Shown: positions 1-8,666, counted from the first letter of the stretch. The stretch is DNA of 57,178 nt from Synergistaceae bacterium UBA6083 (GCA_002436015.1 DIXJ01000001.1:1-57178); one strand, 5' to 3'. Notes: generated by a model not told the origin, from the letters alone. A program made the numbers and translations.

Positions 1-2
1 TT

Positions 3-236
3 TCCGCCTGCGCGGAGAAGGTGGGTCTCCGGGAGGATTACCTGATCCCGACGATGGACCAGGCCTGGGTTTACCCCGAAGTGGCCGTTGCCGTCGGCAT
101 GAAGGCCATCGAGCAGGGGATCGCCCGGAAGACCTTCACCCGGGAGGAACTGCTGAAGATCGCGACGGACCAGATCCAGTACTCCCAGAACATGACGGCG
201 TGCCTCACTAAAAACGAGTTCATCAAGCTTCCCTAA
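3..236 (+). CDS. Malic enzyme (oxaloacetate-decarboxylating), C-terminal fragment
   Basis: The reading frame is open from the window edge, so only about the last 77 residues are visible and the real start lies upstream. The stretch LREDYLIPTMDQ followed by VAVAVGMKAIEQGIAR resembles the C-terminus of bacterial NAD(P)-dependent malic enzymes, which convert malate to pyruvate and CO2 in the cytoplasm. No catalytic residues or nucleotide-binding loop are in view, so the family call rests on this tail alone. A GTG at 21 falls inside the continuous frame and is not a start. The next gene begins about 55 bases downstream on the same strand. Confidence 0.65.
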   Translation, partial: SACAEKVGLREDYLIPTMDQAWVYPEVAVAVGMKAIEQGIARKTFTREELLKIATDQIQYSQNMTACLTKNEFIKLP

Positions 237-291
237 GCTTCACTGGTAGGGGGTTTAGGCGAGCAGGCAGAAAGCCTGAAGGAGCGGTCTT

Positions 292-552
292 GTGAAGGTT
301 GAAATTGTCTGCGTGTCAATAGATATCTTCCCGCGAGGGGGCTCGTTCCTGGTTTCTTTGCCTGACAATGCAACCGCCGGGACATTGCTGCGCTACCTCG
401 AAGAGAAGGAAGTCGGCGAAAGAAGTTATCGGCTTGCAACAGAGGGCCATTGGAATGTTTTGGCTGTCCTGGATGGACGTGTTATTGGACCTGAACATGT
501 ATTAAAAGACGGAGATAAAGTACAGCTTTTTCCATCAATGACCGGCGGTTGA
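292..552 (+). CDS. MoaD/ThiS-family small sulfur-carrier protein
   Basis: This 86-residue protein has the size and pattern of the beta-grasp MoaD/ThiS fold and ends in Thr-Gly-Gly. The terminal Gly-Gly is the hallmark of carriers that are adenylated and thiocarboxylated. The region AVLDGRVIGPEHVLKDGDKV matches the usual segment before the tail. The GTG start at 292 follows an AAGGAG ribosome binding site at 279-284. Such proteins serve molybdopterin, tungstopterin or thiamine synthesis. Family members next to aldehyde oxidoreductases are common in anaerobes, but no partner gene is visible. The specific pathway cannot be told from sequence. Confidence 0.8.
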   Translation: MKVEIVCVSIDIFPRGGSFLVSLPDNATAGTLLRYLEEKEVGERSYRLATEGHWNVLAVLDGRVIGPEHVLKDGDKVQLFPSMTGG

Positions 553-560
553 AAGCCTTA

Positions 561-608
561 AAAGGAGGACCTTTGTTGGCGCAGGCTCGTCATTTACCGC
601 ACTCCTGA
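561..608 (+). other. Orphan ribosome binding site with a 10-codon frame
   Basis: A strong AAAGGAGG (561-568) is followed by a TTG at 576 and a frame of only 10 codons ending at 608. The frame runs into the 3' end of the opposite-strand neuA. This looks like the start of a gene that once followed the MoaD-like gene and was cut off by the junction with the glycan island. A real micropeptide cannot be excluded. Confidence 0.3.
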
Positions 609-1309
609 GCTTTAAGAAGGAATTCCGCCAAAGCCAGGTCCTCCGGGTTGTCGATGTTGACCGAGTCGGCCGGATCCATGACGTACGGCACACAGCCGGA
701 GCCGTAGGCCATCGTTCCGGTAAGCCAGGTTTCCGTCCAGGCCGCGTAGATGGCCCCGTTCCGGGTATAGGTTTGCGGAAGGTCCTGCCTTCGCGGCGGG
801 ACCTTCCCTGTTTCCATGAACGGAAACAGGGCGCCGTCCCGGATCGAGAACTGCCAGGAGGGGTTGAAGTGCCCCGGTACCGGCGTCACGCTGACGACGC
901 TGCGGGCTCCGGTCGAGACCAGCAGGTCCAGGGCTTCGTCGATGTGGCGTGCCTGGCGCAGGGGTGCCGTGGGCTGGAGAAGGACGAGGATGTCGGGACG
1001 GGTGCCCTCGTTTTCTTCAATCCACTTGAGCGCGTGGATGACCACGGGAGCTGTCGGGGTCTCGTCTTTGGCCAGGTCCGCCGGGCGCAGGAAGGGCACC
1101 TCGGCCCCGGCTTTCCTTCCTTCCTCCGCTATGGCCTCGGAATCCGTCGAGAGGATGAGACGGCTCACGAGGCGGCTTTCAAGGCCGCTTTCAACGGCCC
1201 GGGCCACGAGACTTTTCCCTCCGAGAAGCCGCAGGTTCTTTCCCTGGATTCCCTTCGATCCGCCCCTGGCGGGGATCAAGCCGAGGATCTCAAGCCGTTT
1301 CTCTTTCAT
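590..1309 (-). CDS. neuA: N-acylneuraminate cytidylyltransferase (CMP-nonulosonate synthetase)
   Basis: This 239-residue protein would activate sialic-acid-type sugars with CTP to give the CMP-sugar and pyrophosphate in the cytoplasm. The N-terminal motif LGLIPARGGSKGIQGKNL is the nucleotide-binding signature of the NeuA/KdsB nucleotidyltransferases. Near the end is DSVNIDNPEDLALAE, also typical of the family. The frame is open for another 85 codons upstream, but that extension is low-complexity Arg/Pro sequence antisense-like to wecC. I chose the ATG at 1309 because it overlaps the wecC stop by 4 bases, which implies translational coupling. With neuB and neuC nearby it completes a nonulosonate route. 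The exact sugar (Neu5Ac, legionaminic or other) cannot be read from sequence. Confidence 0.88.
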   Translation of the reverse strand: MKEKRLEILGLIPARGGSKGIQGKNLRLLGGKSLVARAVESGLESRLVSRLILSTDSEAIAEEGRKAGAEVPFLRPADLAKDETPTAPVVIHALKWIEENEGTRPDILVLLQPTAPLRQARHIDEALDLLVSTGARSVVSVTPVPGHFNPSWQFSIRDGALFPFMETGKVPPRRQDLPQTYTRNGAIYAAWTETWLTGTMAYGSGCVPYVMDPADSVNIDNPEDLALAEFLLKAQECGK

Positions 1310-2568
1310 GGCCTCTCCCCCGTTCCACTCTTTTTCATGCCCTCGTGAACGGTGCCGTTCGGGTCGACGAAAACTGTTCCTTCTTTCAGCCTTTCCTCGA
1401 TGCCGTCGAAGGCCCTGTGCCGGGTGAGAAGGACGACGACGCGGGCTTCGGCGAGGGCTTCCTCGAGCCCAACCAGCCGGCATCGGGCGAACCCGGCAAG
1501 CGGCAGGGGGAGGTCCCGGATATGCGGTTCCACGATCCGGACCGTGCAGTTTCCATTCGCGCACAGGGCCTTGACGATGAAGACGGCCGGGCTTTCCCGA
1601 AGGTCGTTCACGTTTGGCTTGTAGGCCAAGCCGAGGCAGGCGACGACGGGGTTTTCAAAAAGTGAGACCGATTCCTCGATTCGCTGGAGGACCCATTCCG
1701 TTTTTGCCTCGTTGACCTTCCTGGCCGATTGGATGAGCCGTGTCTCCAAAGGTGCGGATTCCACGAGGAACCAGGGATCGACAGGGATGCAATGGCCTCC
1801 CACCCCGGGACCGGGTTCCATGATCCTGACACGGGGATGACGGTTGGCAAGGCGGATCAGGGTCGAGGAATCGACCCCCATGCGGTTGCAAAGCATGGAA
1901 ACCTCGTTGGCAAAGGCGATGGAAACGTCCCTGGAGGCGTTTTCCACCAGTTTGCACATCTCGGCGGTGCGGACGTCCGTTGAATGGATCGTTCCCTGTA
2001 CGAAAGAGGCATAAAAACCGGCAGCGCGAGAGGTCGATTCCGGGTCGGTCCCGCCGACGATCCGGTCAACCCCGGTAAGTTCCTCGAAGATCCTCCCGGG
2101 GAGAACCCTTTCGGGGCAGTGGGCGACGAAGAAGGAGGGAGTCCCGTCCTCCCTGGCAAGATCCGGGCGCTTCTCCAGCAGCCGGCAGGCCATCCGCTCG
2201 GTCGTGCCGACCGGGACGGTGGATTCGATGACGACGAGGTTGCCGGCTTCCAGGTGCGGTGCGATGGAATCGATGGCCCTATCAACATGGGAGAGGTCTG
2301 CCCGGCGGTTTTCGTCCAGCGGCGTGGGGACAGCCACGACAAAGACTTCCGCGGGGGAAACCGTTTCCACGGGGTCCAGGAAGCCGGAAGCCACTACCTC
2401 CTGGCCCAGGGCTTCGAGAGAGGGTTCAATGCCCTCGAGATTCACCGACCGGATCGCTTCGACCCGCTTCGTGTCGGTGTCGACTCCCCTGACCCGGTGT
2501 CCGGACCGGGCCAGGACCACGGCAAGGGGAAACCCGATGTAGCCGAGCCCTATCACACAGACCTTCAT
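1306..2568 (-). CDS. wecC: UDP-N-acetyl-D-mannosamine dehydrogenase-like nucleotide-sugar dehydrogenase
   Basis: The protein has 420 residues. It opens with the NAD-binding MKVCVIGLGYIGFPLA and has the acidic turn VDTD. AHCPERVLPG is typical of the WecC/TviB branch. The active-site cysteine sits in GPGVGGHCIPVDP. The family oxidises the C6 hydroxyl of UDP-HexNAc to a uronic acid using two NAD+. The start at 2568 is preceded by a G-rich ribosome binding site, and 22 extra codons of open frame upstream are rejected. It is cotranscribed with neuA and divergent from the GNAT-neuB operon. It suggests that the glycan also contains an acidic HexNAcA sugar, giving further carboxylates. The exact substrate (UDP-ManNAc versus UDP-GlcNAc) is inferred. 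Confidence 0.8.
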   Translation of the reverse strand: MKVCVIGLGYIGFPLAVVLARSGHRVRGVDTDTKRVEAIRSVNLEGIEPSLEALGQEVVASGFLDPVETVSPAEVFVVAVPTPLDENRRADLSHVDRAIDSIAPHLEAGNLVVIESTVPVGTTERMACRLLEKRPDLAREDGTPSFFVAHCPERVLPGRIFEELTGVDRIVGGTDPESTSRAAGFYASFVQGTIHSTDVRTAEMCKLVENASRDVSIAFANEVSMLCNRMGVDSSTLIRLANRHPRVRIMEPGPGVGGHCIPVDPWFLVESAPLETRLIQSARKVNEAKTEWVLQRIEESVSLFENPVVACLGLAYKPNVNDLRESPAVFIVKALCANGNCTVRIVEPHIRDLPLPLAGFARCRLVGLEEALAEARVVVLLTRHRAFDGIEERLKEGTVFVDPNGTVHEGMKKSGTGERP

Positions 2569-2678
2569 GGAGAAGCCCCCCAAATGAATTCTTCGCTTCC
2601 CCCCTATTTTGCTTCGAAGCGAGTCGCTCGGCAACTCCGACCCTTGCGGGGTTTGCCGTTTGGGGCTAGATTCGCTTT

Positions 2679-3839
2679 ATGGAAATGAAAAACATACCCG
2701 GACATTTTAGCTTGAGACCGTATGCCGAAAGCGACTGGGTGGCCCTCAGGGTCTTCATCCTGTGCCAGTGGGGCTCCGGCCACCCCATGGCAGATCGCCG
2801 GATTTTCGACTGGCAATTCCGTGGTTTTGGTCATGAGAGGCTGGCGATACGCCCCCTCCTCCTTTTTATCGACGGAGAACTGGCCGGTTTTCGGGGGATC
2901 ATCCCGGGTCTCTACCAGGTGCCGTCCCCGAAGGACATGCAGATCCTGCCGGGGGGCAGCCTGGCCATGTGGATGCTCCGGGAGGAATTCCGCGGCAAGG
3001 GACTCGGAAGAATCATGCACGACGAAGCGGAACGGTTGTGTCCTGTCGTCACGGGGGCGGGTTCGAACCCCGAAACGTCCGTTCCCATCTACCTGCAGAA
3101 CGGTTTCCGGCTCCTGGAATCCATGGACCGCTACCTGGCCGTGCTGGATCTGCAGGCGTGCCTCGCCCACTTCGGGAACCGGGCGGCGGAACTTCCGTCT
3201 CGGGCCTGCGGCAAGAACGTAAGGCCGCTCGCTCCGTCAGGGCCCGATCCTGCCTTCCTGGCCGAAATATGGGAACGGTCCGCTTTCGAAGCCGGGTTCT
3301 TCTCGCTGTACCGCAACGGGGAATTCTGGCGATGGAGAATCCTGGAAAGCCCTGCTTTCCGCTACGAGACCTTCGTGGACCCGGAAGGGTCCGGGTTTCT
3401 CGTCGCCCGCGTCGAGCCGCTTCTTTCCACTGGCGGGGCTGGCTTTCCGCCCTCCTGTGTCCTGAGGCTGATCGACCTCGTGCCCGCAGGGCCTTCCACC
3501 TGGCTCGGTGCGGAAGACGCGCCTTTCGCCCGTTTCCTTGGGCGATGCCTCGGCTGGGCAAGTGAAAAGGGCTGCATCGCCGCCGATTTCCATTGCACGA
3601 GCGGCGTTTTCGGGCCGATCCTGGCAAAGGCGGGTTTTGCCAGGGAAAGAGATCTTCTCAAGGGGGACATTCCTCCCCTGCCGAGGTTATTCAACGGGGG
3701 CACGAGTCCCGGCCGGCCGATCAACGCCCTGGTCAAGGCCCCGGGTGTCGCTTCCTTCGAGCGGGTCTACATGGTGAAGTCCGACAACGATATGGATCGT
3801 CCAAGGAGGCTGGATGAGAATGGGCAAGTCCTTTACTGA
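2679..3839 (+). CDS. GNAT-family N-acyltransferase with C-terminal extension
   Basis: The protein has 386 residues. The first ~150 look like a GCN5-type acetyltransferase, with an acyl-CoA-binding loop REEFRGKGLGRIMHDEAERL and the later IYLQNGFRLLE. The remaining ~230 residues may hold a second degenerate GNAT-like domain and I cannot assign them. It is the first gene of the plus-strand glycan operon and overlaps neuB by 26 bases. Acetyltransferases in nonulosonate clusters usually N- or O-acetylate an amino sugar, as in legionaminic or pseudaminic routes, so that role is inferred. The ATG at 2679 has only a weak ribosome binding site. An in-frame ATG at 2685 is an alternative. Confidence 0.75.
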   Translation: MEMKNIPGHFSLRPYAESDWVALRVFILCQWGSGHPMADRRIFDWQFRGFGHERLAIRPLLLFIDGELAGFRGIIPGLYQVPSPKDMQILPGGSLAMWMLREEFRGKGLGRIMHDEAERLCPVVTGAGSNPETSVPIYLQNGFRLLESMDRYLAVLDLQACLAHFGNRAAELPSRACGKNVRPLAPSGPDPAFLAEIWERSAFEAGFFSLYRNGEFWRWRILESPAFRYETFVDPEGSGFLVARVEPLLSTGGAGFPPSCVLRLIDLVPAGPSTWLGAEDAPFARFLGRCLGWASEKGCIAADFHCTSGVFGPILAKAGFARERDLLKGDIPPLPRLFNGGTSPGRPINALVKAPGVASFERVYMVKSDNDMDRPRRLDENGQVLY

Positions 3840-4854
3840 AGCGTTTTCAAGCGGGGAATGCCTGGTGATCGGGGAAGTCGCCATGGCGCACGACGGAAGC
3901 CTTGGCCTCGCCCATGCCTTCATCGACGCGATCGCCCGCACCGGGGCCGATGCGGTCAAGTTCCAGACCCATCTCGCCGATGCGGAGGGGACGAGTTCGG
4001 AACCGTTCAGGGTGTCCTTCAGCCCCCAGGACCCGACGAGGCGCGACTACTGGATCCGGACGGCTTTCACGGAGGAGCAGTGGGCGGGCCTCGCCCGCCA
4101 CGCGGCGGACAAGGGGCTCCACTTCCTGAGCTCCCCGTTTTCCCCCGAAGCGGCGGCCCTCCTCCGGCGCGTCGGGGTTTCCGCCTGGAAGATCCCCTCG
4201 GGCGAGACGGGAAACATTCCCCTGCTGGAAGAGCTGCTGGCGGATGGCCTCCCGATCCTTGTCTCGACGGGCATGAGCCCCATGGGGGAAATCGACGGGG
4301 CCGTAAGGCAAGTCAAGGCGGGGGGGGGCCCCGTGGCGGTGATGCAGTGCACCAGCGCCTACCCCTGCCCGCCGGAGAAGGTCGGCCTGAACATGATCCC
4401 GGTCTTCAGGGAGCGTTATGGTTGCCCTGTCGGCCTTTCGGACCACTCCGGCACGATTTTCCCGGGGCTTGCCGCCGTGACGCTGGGCATCCAGGTCCTG
4501 GAGGTCCACGTGACCCTGTCCCGGGAGATGTTCGGCCCCGACGTCGTCGCTTCCGTGACGACCGGCGAACTGGCGACCCTCGTGGAGGGGATCCGGTGGA
4601 TCGAACGGATGCGGGCCGCCCCGGTGGACAAGGACCTTGCGGCGGAAGGAATGGCCCCGCTGAGGAGGGTTTTTACGAAAAGCCTCGTTGCCTCAAGGCC
4701 CATCCAGTCCGGGACGATCCTGGACCGGTCCATGATCGCCCTGAAAAAACCGGGGACCGGAATACCGGGATCGAAGCTCCCGGATGTCATCGGCCGCCGG
4801 GTCAAAACCGGGCTGGAACGGGACGACTTCATCCTGGAGGAAAACCTCGAATGA
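3814..4854 (+). CDS. neuB: N-acetylneuraminate synthase-type nonulosonate synthase
   Basis: It has 346 residues, the usual NeuB length. The N-terminal TIM-barrel part carries IGEVAMAHDGSLGLA, DAVKFQTHLA, and KIPSGETGNIPLLE. SDHSGTIFPGLAAVTLG lies near residue 210. The C-terminal ~60 residues form the antifreeze-like SAF domain, with LKKPGTGIPGSKLPDVIGRR. It condenses phosphoenolpyruvate with an N-acyl hexosamine such as ManNAc to give a nine-carbon sugar acid. The ATG at 3814 follows AAGGAGG at good spacing. Its stop overlaps the neuC start by 4 bases. A run of nine G within the gene (4320-4328) could be slippage-prone. Confidence 0.92.
   Translation: MRMGKSFTEAFSSGECLVIGEVAMAHDGSLGLAHAFIDAIARTGADAVKFQTHLADAEGTSSEPFRVSFSPQDPTRRDYWIRTAFTEEQWAGLARHAADKGLHFLSSPFSPEAAALLRRVGVSAWKIPSGETGNIPLLEELLADGLPILVSTGMSPMGEIDGAVRQVKAGGGPVAVMQCTSAYPCPPEKVGLNMIPVFRERYGCPVGLSDHSGTIFPGLAAVTLGIQVLEVHVTLSREMFGPDVVASVTTGELATLVEGIRWIERMRAAPVDKDLAAEGMAPLRRVFTKSLVASRPIQSGTILDRSMIALKKPGTGIPGSKLPDVIGRRVKTGLERDDFILEENLE
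4320..4328 (+). repeat. Nine-G homopolymer tract inside neuB
   Basis: Nine consecutive G are followed directly by four C. They encode part of the Ala-Gly-Gly-Gly-Pro segment of NeuB. Long poly-G runs in surface-glycan genes of some bacteria undergo slipped-strand phase variation. Whether this one varies is unknown. Confidence 0.8.
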
Positions 4855-5999
4855 CGCGCAAGGTTGCCGTTGTCGTGACGGCTCGGCCGAGCTACGCGCG
4901 GATCAAGACCGCCCTTGCGGCCATGGAGGCCCACCCGGATATCGAGCTCCAGCTCGTGGTGGCGGCATCCGCCCTGCTGGACCGTTACGGCAGCGCGTCC
5001 ACCGTGATCGAGAATGACGGCTTCCGGATCGCTTCCCGAGTGTTCATGCTGCTGGAGGGGGAAACCCCCCAGACGTCGGCCATCACGACGGGACTGGGGC
5101 TCGTGGAGATGGCGACGGTCTTCGCGAACCTGGAGCCGGACGTCGTCGTGACGATCGCGGACCGTTTCGAGACCCTGGCCACCGCAACGGCGGCGGCACT
5201 CATGAACATCCCGCTGGCCCACATCCAGGGGGGAGAGGTGACCGGCTCCGTGGACGAGAAAGTCCGCCACGCGGTCACAAAGCTTGCCGACCTGCATTTC
5301 GTCGCCACGGGCATGGCCCGGGAGCGGGTCATCCGGATGGGCGAAGACTCGGGCAGGGTCTTCATGACCGGCTGTCCTTCGATCGACCTGGCGGCGAAGG
5401 TTGCCCTTGATCCGGAAAACGGGTTCGACCCCTTTGCCTTCGGGGTCGGGCCGACCCTTGACCTGTCAGGGCCCTACCTGGTGGTCATGCAGCACCCGGT
5501 CACGACCGAGCATACCCTTGCCAGGGAGCAGGCCCTCGAAAGCCTATACGCGATCGAATCCATGGGGTTTCCCGCCCTTTGGTTCTGGCCGAACCCCGAT
5601 GCGGGTTCCGATGGGACATCCAAGGCCATCCGCTGGTTCCGCGAGCACGAATCGTCCGCCAATATCCACTTTTTCAGGAATTTTCCCCCGGAAACCTTCC
5701 TTCGCCTGCTCAACCGCTGCAGCTGCATCATCGGGAACTCCAGCGTGGCGATCCGGGAGTGCGCCTTCCTGGGTGTCCCGGCGGTCAACCTTGGGACCCG
5801 GCAGGAAGGGCGGGAAAGGGGCTGCAACGTCCTCGACGCTCCTCACGACCGCCGTGAGATCTGCCTGGCCGTGAAGGCGCAGATGGCCCATGGCCGTTTT
5901 GCCCCGGACCCGGTCTACGGGGACGGCAGGGCGGGAGAACGGATCGCGGAACTCTTGGCCCGTGTCCCGCTTTCCGTCGAAAAGAGGCTGGCCTATTGA
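4851..5999 (+). CDS. neuC: UDP-N-acetylglucosamine 2-epimerase (hydrolysing)
   Basis: It has 382 residues from the ATG at 4851, which overlaps the neuB stop (ATGA). A long upstream extension in the same frame is antisense-like shadow of neuB and is rejected. Family marks are VVVTARPSYARIKTAL at the N-terminus, TIADRFETLATATAA, GGEVTGSVDEKVRHAVTKLA, and the C-terminal IIGNSSVAIRE. The GT-B-fold enzyme hydrolyses and epimerises UDP-GlcNAc (or a diNAc analogue) to the free mannosamine used by NeuB. The downstream deacetylase-like gene starts with a TTG overlapping this stop by 4 bases. Confidence 0.9.
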   Translation: MTRKVAVVVTARPSYARIKTALAAMEAHPDIELQLVVAASALLDRYGSASTVIENDGFRIASRVFMLLEGETPQTSAITTGLGLVEMATVFANLEPDVVVTIADRFETLATATAAALMNIPLAHIQGGEVTGSVDEKVRHAVTKLADLHFVATGMARERVIRMGEDSGRVFMTGCPSIDLAAKVALDPENGFDPFAFGVGPTLDLSGPYLVVMQHPVTTEHTLAREQALESLYAIESMGFPALWFWPNPDAGSDGTSKAIRWFREHESSANIHFFRNFPPETFLRLLNRCSCIIGNSSVAIRECAFLGVPAVNLGTRQEGRERGCNVLDAPHDRREICLAVKAQMAHGRFAPDPVYGDGRAGERIAELLARVPLSVEKRLAY

Positions 6000-6952
6000 A
6001 CCCGGGAGGGCCGGAAATCCTGGTCGTGACCTACCATTTCCTTTCGGGTGAGGCATGGCCGGGCAAGGGGGTCCATCCTTTCGGCACGGACAGGTTCCGG
6101 GAACAGGTGGAACTCCTGTCACGCACCTCCCGCTTCCTCTCCCTTGAAGAACTTGAAGCCCCAGGCCTGCCGGGGCTGGGTGGATTCGCGAGGTATGCCC
6201 TCCTGGCCTTCGACGACGGCCTGGCCGAACAGTTCGAGGTCGCCTGGCCGATTTTGGAGGGCATGGGGATACCGGGGGCTTTTTTCCCCTGCACCTCTCC
6301 CCTGCAGACCGGGAAACTCCTGCACGTGCACCGGCTCCATGCCCTCAGGGGCGCCATGGATGACGGCAAACTTCTGGCCCTGTTCAAGAGCCTGGCAAGA
6401 AGCCTGGGATTCGACGAAAGCGCGCGGGTGATCGAGGCCGGGAACCTTCCGGAGGCCCCTTATCCCTATGACGGCCCCGAGGCGAGGGCCCTCAAGTCCC
6501 TCTTCAACTACACCTTGCCCCAGGCGGAGAGAGAGGCGCTTTCGGCGAGTGCCTTCAGCCAGGTCTGCGGCGAGGAAGCCCCTTGGGCCGAACGTCTCTA
6601 CATGGTCCCTGCGATGATCCGGGAACTGGCTCGAAACGGTTGTCTCGGCACGCACACCCATTCCCACAGGCCGCTCTCCCGCATGGACCGGGAGGGAATC
6701 CGGCAGGAAATCCGCGAAAGCCTCGACATTCTTGAAAAAACCTCCGGAGTCCGTCCACGTTCGGTGAGTTACCCTTACGGCAACAGCCTCGCAGTTTCGC
6801 CGGAGGTCTTCGAGGTTGCTGCGGACTGTGGCCTGAGGTGTGGCTTCACGACGGAAAGAAGGGCCAACTTTCCCCGGACGGATCGGCTGCAGCTGGCCCG
6901 TTTCGACGCGGAGGACCTTCCTCCGGGGAAGAGGCCGATCGCCAGTCTTTAG
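5996..6952 (+). CDS. Polysaccharide deacetylase-like (NodB homology) protein
   Basis: It has 318 residues and starts at a TTG overlapping the neuC stop. The NodB-type core is visible: ALLAFDDGLAEQFEVAWPIL carries the catalytic Asp-Asp near residue 67-72, GTHTHSHRPLSRMD carries the metal-binding His pair, and VSYPYGNSLAVSPEVFE is motif 3. No signal peptide is seen, so it probably acts in the cytoplasm on a precursor sugar or lipid-linked intermediate. Removing N-acetyl groups would expose free amines. That is notable because the next genes encode ATP-dependent ligase-like enzymes that could act on such amines or on carboxylates. That link is inference. Confidence 0.78.
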   Translation: MNPGGPEILVVTYHFLSGEAWPGKGVHPFGTDRFREQVELLSRTSRFLSLEELEAPGLPGLGGFARYALLAFDDGLAEQFEVAWPILEGMGIPGAFFPCTSPLQTGKLLHVHRLHALRGAMDDGKLLALFKSLARSLGFDESARVIEAGNLPEAPYPYDGPEARALKSLFNYTLPQAEREALSASAFSQVCGEEAPWAERLYMVPAMIRELARNGCLGTHTHSHRPLSRMDREGIRQEIRESLDILEKTSGVRPRSVSYPYGNSLAVSPEVFEVAADCGLRCGFTTERRANFPRTDRLQLARFDAEDLPPGKRPIASL

Positions 6953-6966
6953 CCCGCTTCGGCGGG
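6953..6966 (+). other. Small UUCG-loop hairpin between deacetylase and first AsnB-like gene
   Basis: CCCGC-TTCG-GCGGG forms a 5-bp stem with the very stable UUCG loop directly after the deacetylase stop. It lies in the only real gap (34 bases) in this operon, just upstream of the ribosome binding site of the next gene. It has no T-run, so it is unlikely to be a full terminator. It may affect message stability. Confidence 0.4.
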
Positions 6967-6986
6967 ATTCGGAAGGAGTGCGGGAA

Positions 6987-8666
6987 ATGGTCGAGTTCGT
7001 GCTTGCGGACCCCCACGCGAGGGTTTTTAAGGCTGGAGGAACGGTTTGGATGGTCACCGGGTCCGAACCGGCCCTGTTCCGGGAAACCGTCGAGCTGGAA
7101 ACCGCGAAGGGGCTGGAAGCGGGTAAAATCCTCCAGGCACTGGCTCGCGAAGCGGAGGAAGGGTCCTTTGCCGTGGTCGAATCCCCGGGAGGAGCGGATG
7201 AAAGGACGACCCTCTTCAAGACGCTTTCTTCCACCTTCGAACTCTACTTCAGGGTTGACGGGGATTTGATCCAGGTCTTCGATCATTTCAGGAACGCCAT
7301 GTCGTCCGTCCCGGCCTTTGAGCGGGTTCCCGATGAAAGAGCCTTTGCCGACCACCTCCTTTTTGCCTACGAGTACCTCCCCGGGACCCATACGCTCGCC
7401 AGGGGAATCCATAAGCTGATTCCCGGCGGGATGGCGGAAATCGGGCCGGATCGGGTGATTCGCTTTCGGCAGGCCGAAACCCTCAGGCTCCCGGAAGAGG
7501 GCTCGGGCCCGAGTCCGGAGGAGGCTGTCGACCAACTGGAAGAAATCATGAAAGAACGGGTTGCCGTCTACATCTCAGCCTACGGCGAGCCGAGCGTGCT
7601 TCTCTCGGGGGGCATCGATTCGACCCTGGTCCTTTCCTGCCTGGGCAAGGGGGCACCGGCCCTGACGGTGGGGCTCGACAGCCCGGAATACGCCTTCGAG
7701 ATGGAATACGCCCGAATGGCAGGCCGCCTGATGGAGGCCCGCCATACCCTGGAGATTTTGGAAGAATCCAGCTTCCGCAGGTCGGTCGTGGAAGTCGTGG
7801 AGGCGCTCGGGCAACCCACCGGAACGGCCTTCCTGCAGCCGATGGCTTTCCACCACGCCTTCAGGCAGGAGGCTGCCTTCTTTCTCTACGGTGAGGCGGT
7901 GGACGCCCTTTTCGGCTTCAACAAGCTCGCAATGATCTTCGACGACGGGCGGCTCTCTCTCCTTGAGCGGGAAGCCCTCGACCGGCAGCCTGCAGACTTG
8001 GCGGGGTATGCCGCCCGGTGCGGGCTCAGCCCGGATTTCGAATCGGCCCGCAGGGTCCTCGGCGAGGCCGTGACGGAAGAACGCCTGGCGAATCGCCTTG
8101 ACTTTGCCCTCGGGCTCTGCCCCGAACTGGCCGTGCTCGAGCCGGGATGCCGGAAGGCCGGCCACGCAGAGGCCATGTCGATCTTCACCGGTTTCGGCCA
8201 TATCCGGGAGTACATCGGCCGGACGCGACAGCAGGCCCTGTGCACGGGGCGAAAGGTGATGTCCCCGTTTGCCTGCAGGAGCGCCCTGGAACTCGCCATG
8301 TCGATGCCCATGCCGGGGAGGATCCTCAATGACGGGGTTGTCAAACACGTGGCAAAGTCACTCCTGGAAAAGCGGTTGCCCGGTTACCCGACCCATACCC
8401 GCAAAGGCGGAAGCGATGTTCCGCGGACCCGCTTCCTGCAGGAAGGCCCGCTGAAAGGCATCTTCCTCGAGGAAAAACTTCCGCGTTTCTGGCCGGGGGA
8501 AGTTGCGGATATCCTTCTCCACCCGCGAAGGGAATCCAGTTTCCTTGTCCTCAACGCCCTCGGTTACGCCCTCTGGCAAAACCGGGTCTTGGAAAACCCA
8601 GCACTGGAACCGGTCCCGGGGACCCGGACATTCCGAGCCCCGGCCGGGGAGGAGATCGAGCCGTGA
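6987..8666 (+). CDS. Asparagine-synthetase-like ATP-dependent ligase, paralogue 1
   Basis: It has 559 residues from the ATG at 6987, which follows GGAAGGAG at 6971-6978. The N-terminal ~190 residues resemble a class II glutamine amidotransferase fold but begin Met-Val-Glu, so the nucleophilic Cys that glutaminases expose as residue 1 is absent. The synthetase domain has the PP-loop LLSGGIDSTLVLS near residue 205, then TVGLDSPEYAFEMEYARMA. Near residue 472 is KGGSDVPRTRFLQEGPLKGI, shared by all five paralogues here. The family adenylates a carboxylate with ATP, and without glutaminase activity it must use ammonia or another amine, as in beta-lactam synthetases and lasso cyclases. The substrate is unknown and context points to a nonulosonate glycan. 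Confidence 0.8.
   Translation: MVEFVLADPHARVFKAGGTVWMVTGSEPALFRETVELETAKGLEAGKILQALAREAEEGSFAVVESPGGADERTTLFKTLSSTFELYFRVDGDLIQVFDHFRNAMSSVPAFERVPDERAFADHLLFAYEYLPGTHTLARGIHKLIPGGMAEIGPDRVIRFRQAETLRLPEEGSGPSPEEAVDQLEEIMKERVAVYISAYGEPSVLLSGGIDSTLVLSCLGKGAPALTVGLDSPEYAFEMEYARMAGRLMEARHTLEILEESSFRRSVVEVVEALGQPTGTAFLQPMAFHHAFRQEAAFFLYGEAVDALFGFNKLAMIFDDGRLSLLEREALDRQPADLAGYAARCGLSPDFESARRVLGEAVTEERLANRLDFALGLCPELAVLEPGCRKAGHAEAMSIFTGFGHIREYIGRTRQQALCTGRKVMSPFACRSALELAMSMPMPGRILNDGVVKHVAKSLLEKRLPGYPTHTRKGGSDVPRTRFLQEGPLKGIFLEEKLPRFWPGEVADILLHPRRESSFLVLNALGYALWQNRVLENPALEPVPGTRTFRAPAGEEIEP

Noticed and set aside
3858..4850. Long N-terminal extension of the neuC frame into neuB
   Set aside because: It is low-complexity Gly/Arg/Pro sequence in an alternate frame of neuB. 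The ATG at 4851 gives a normal-length protein.
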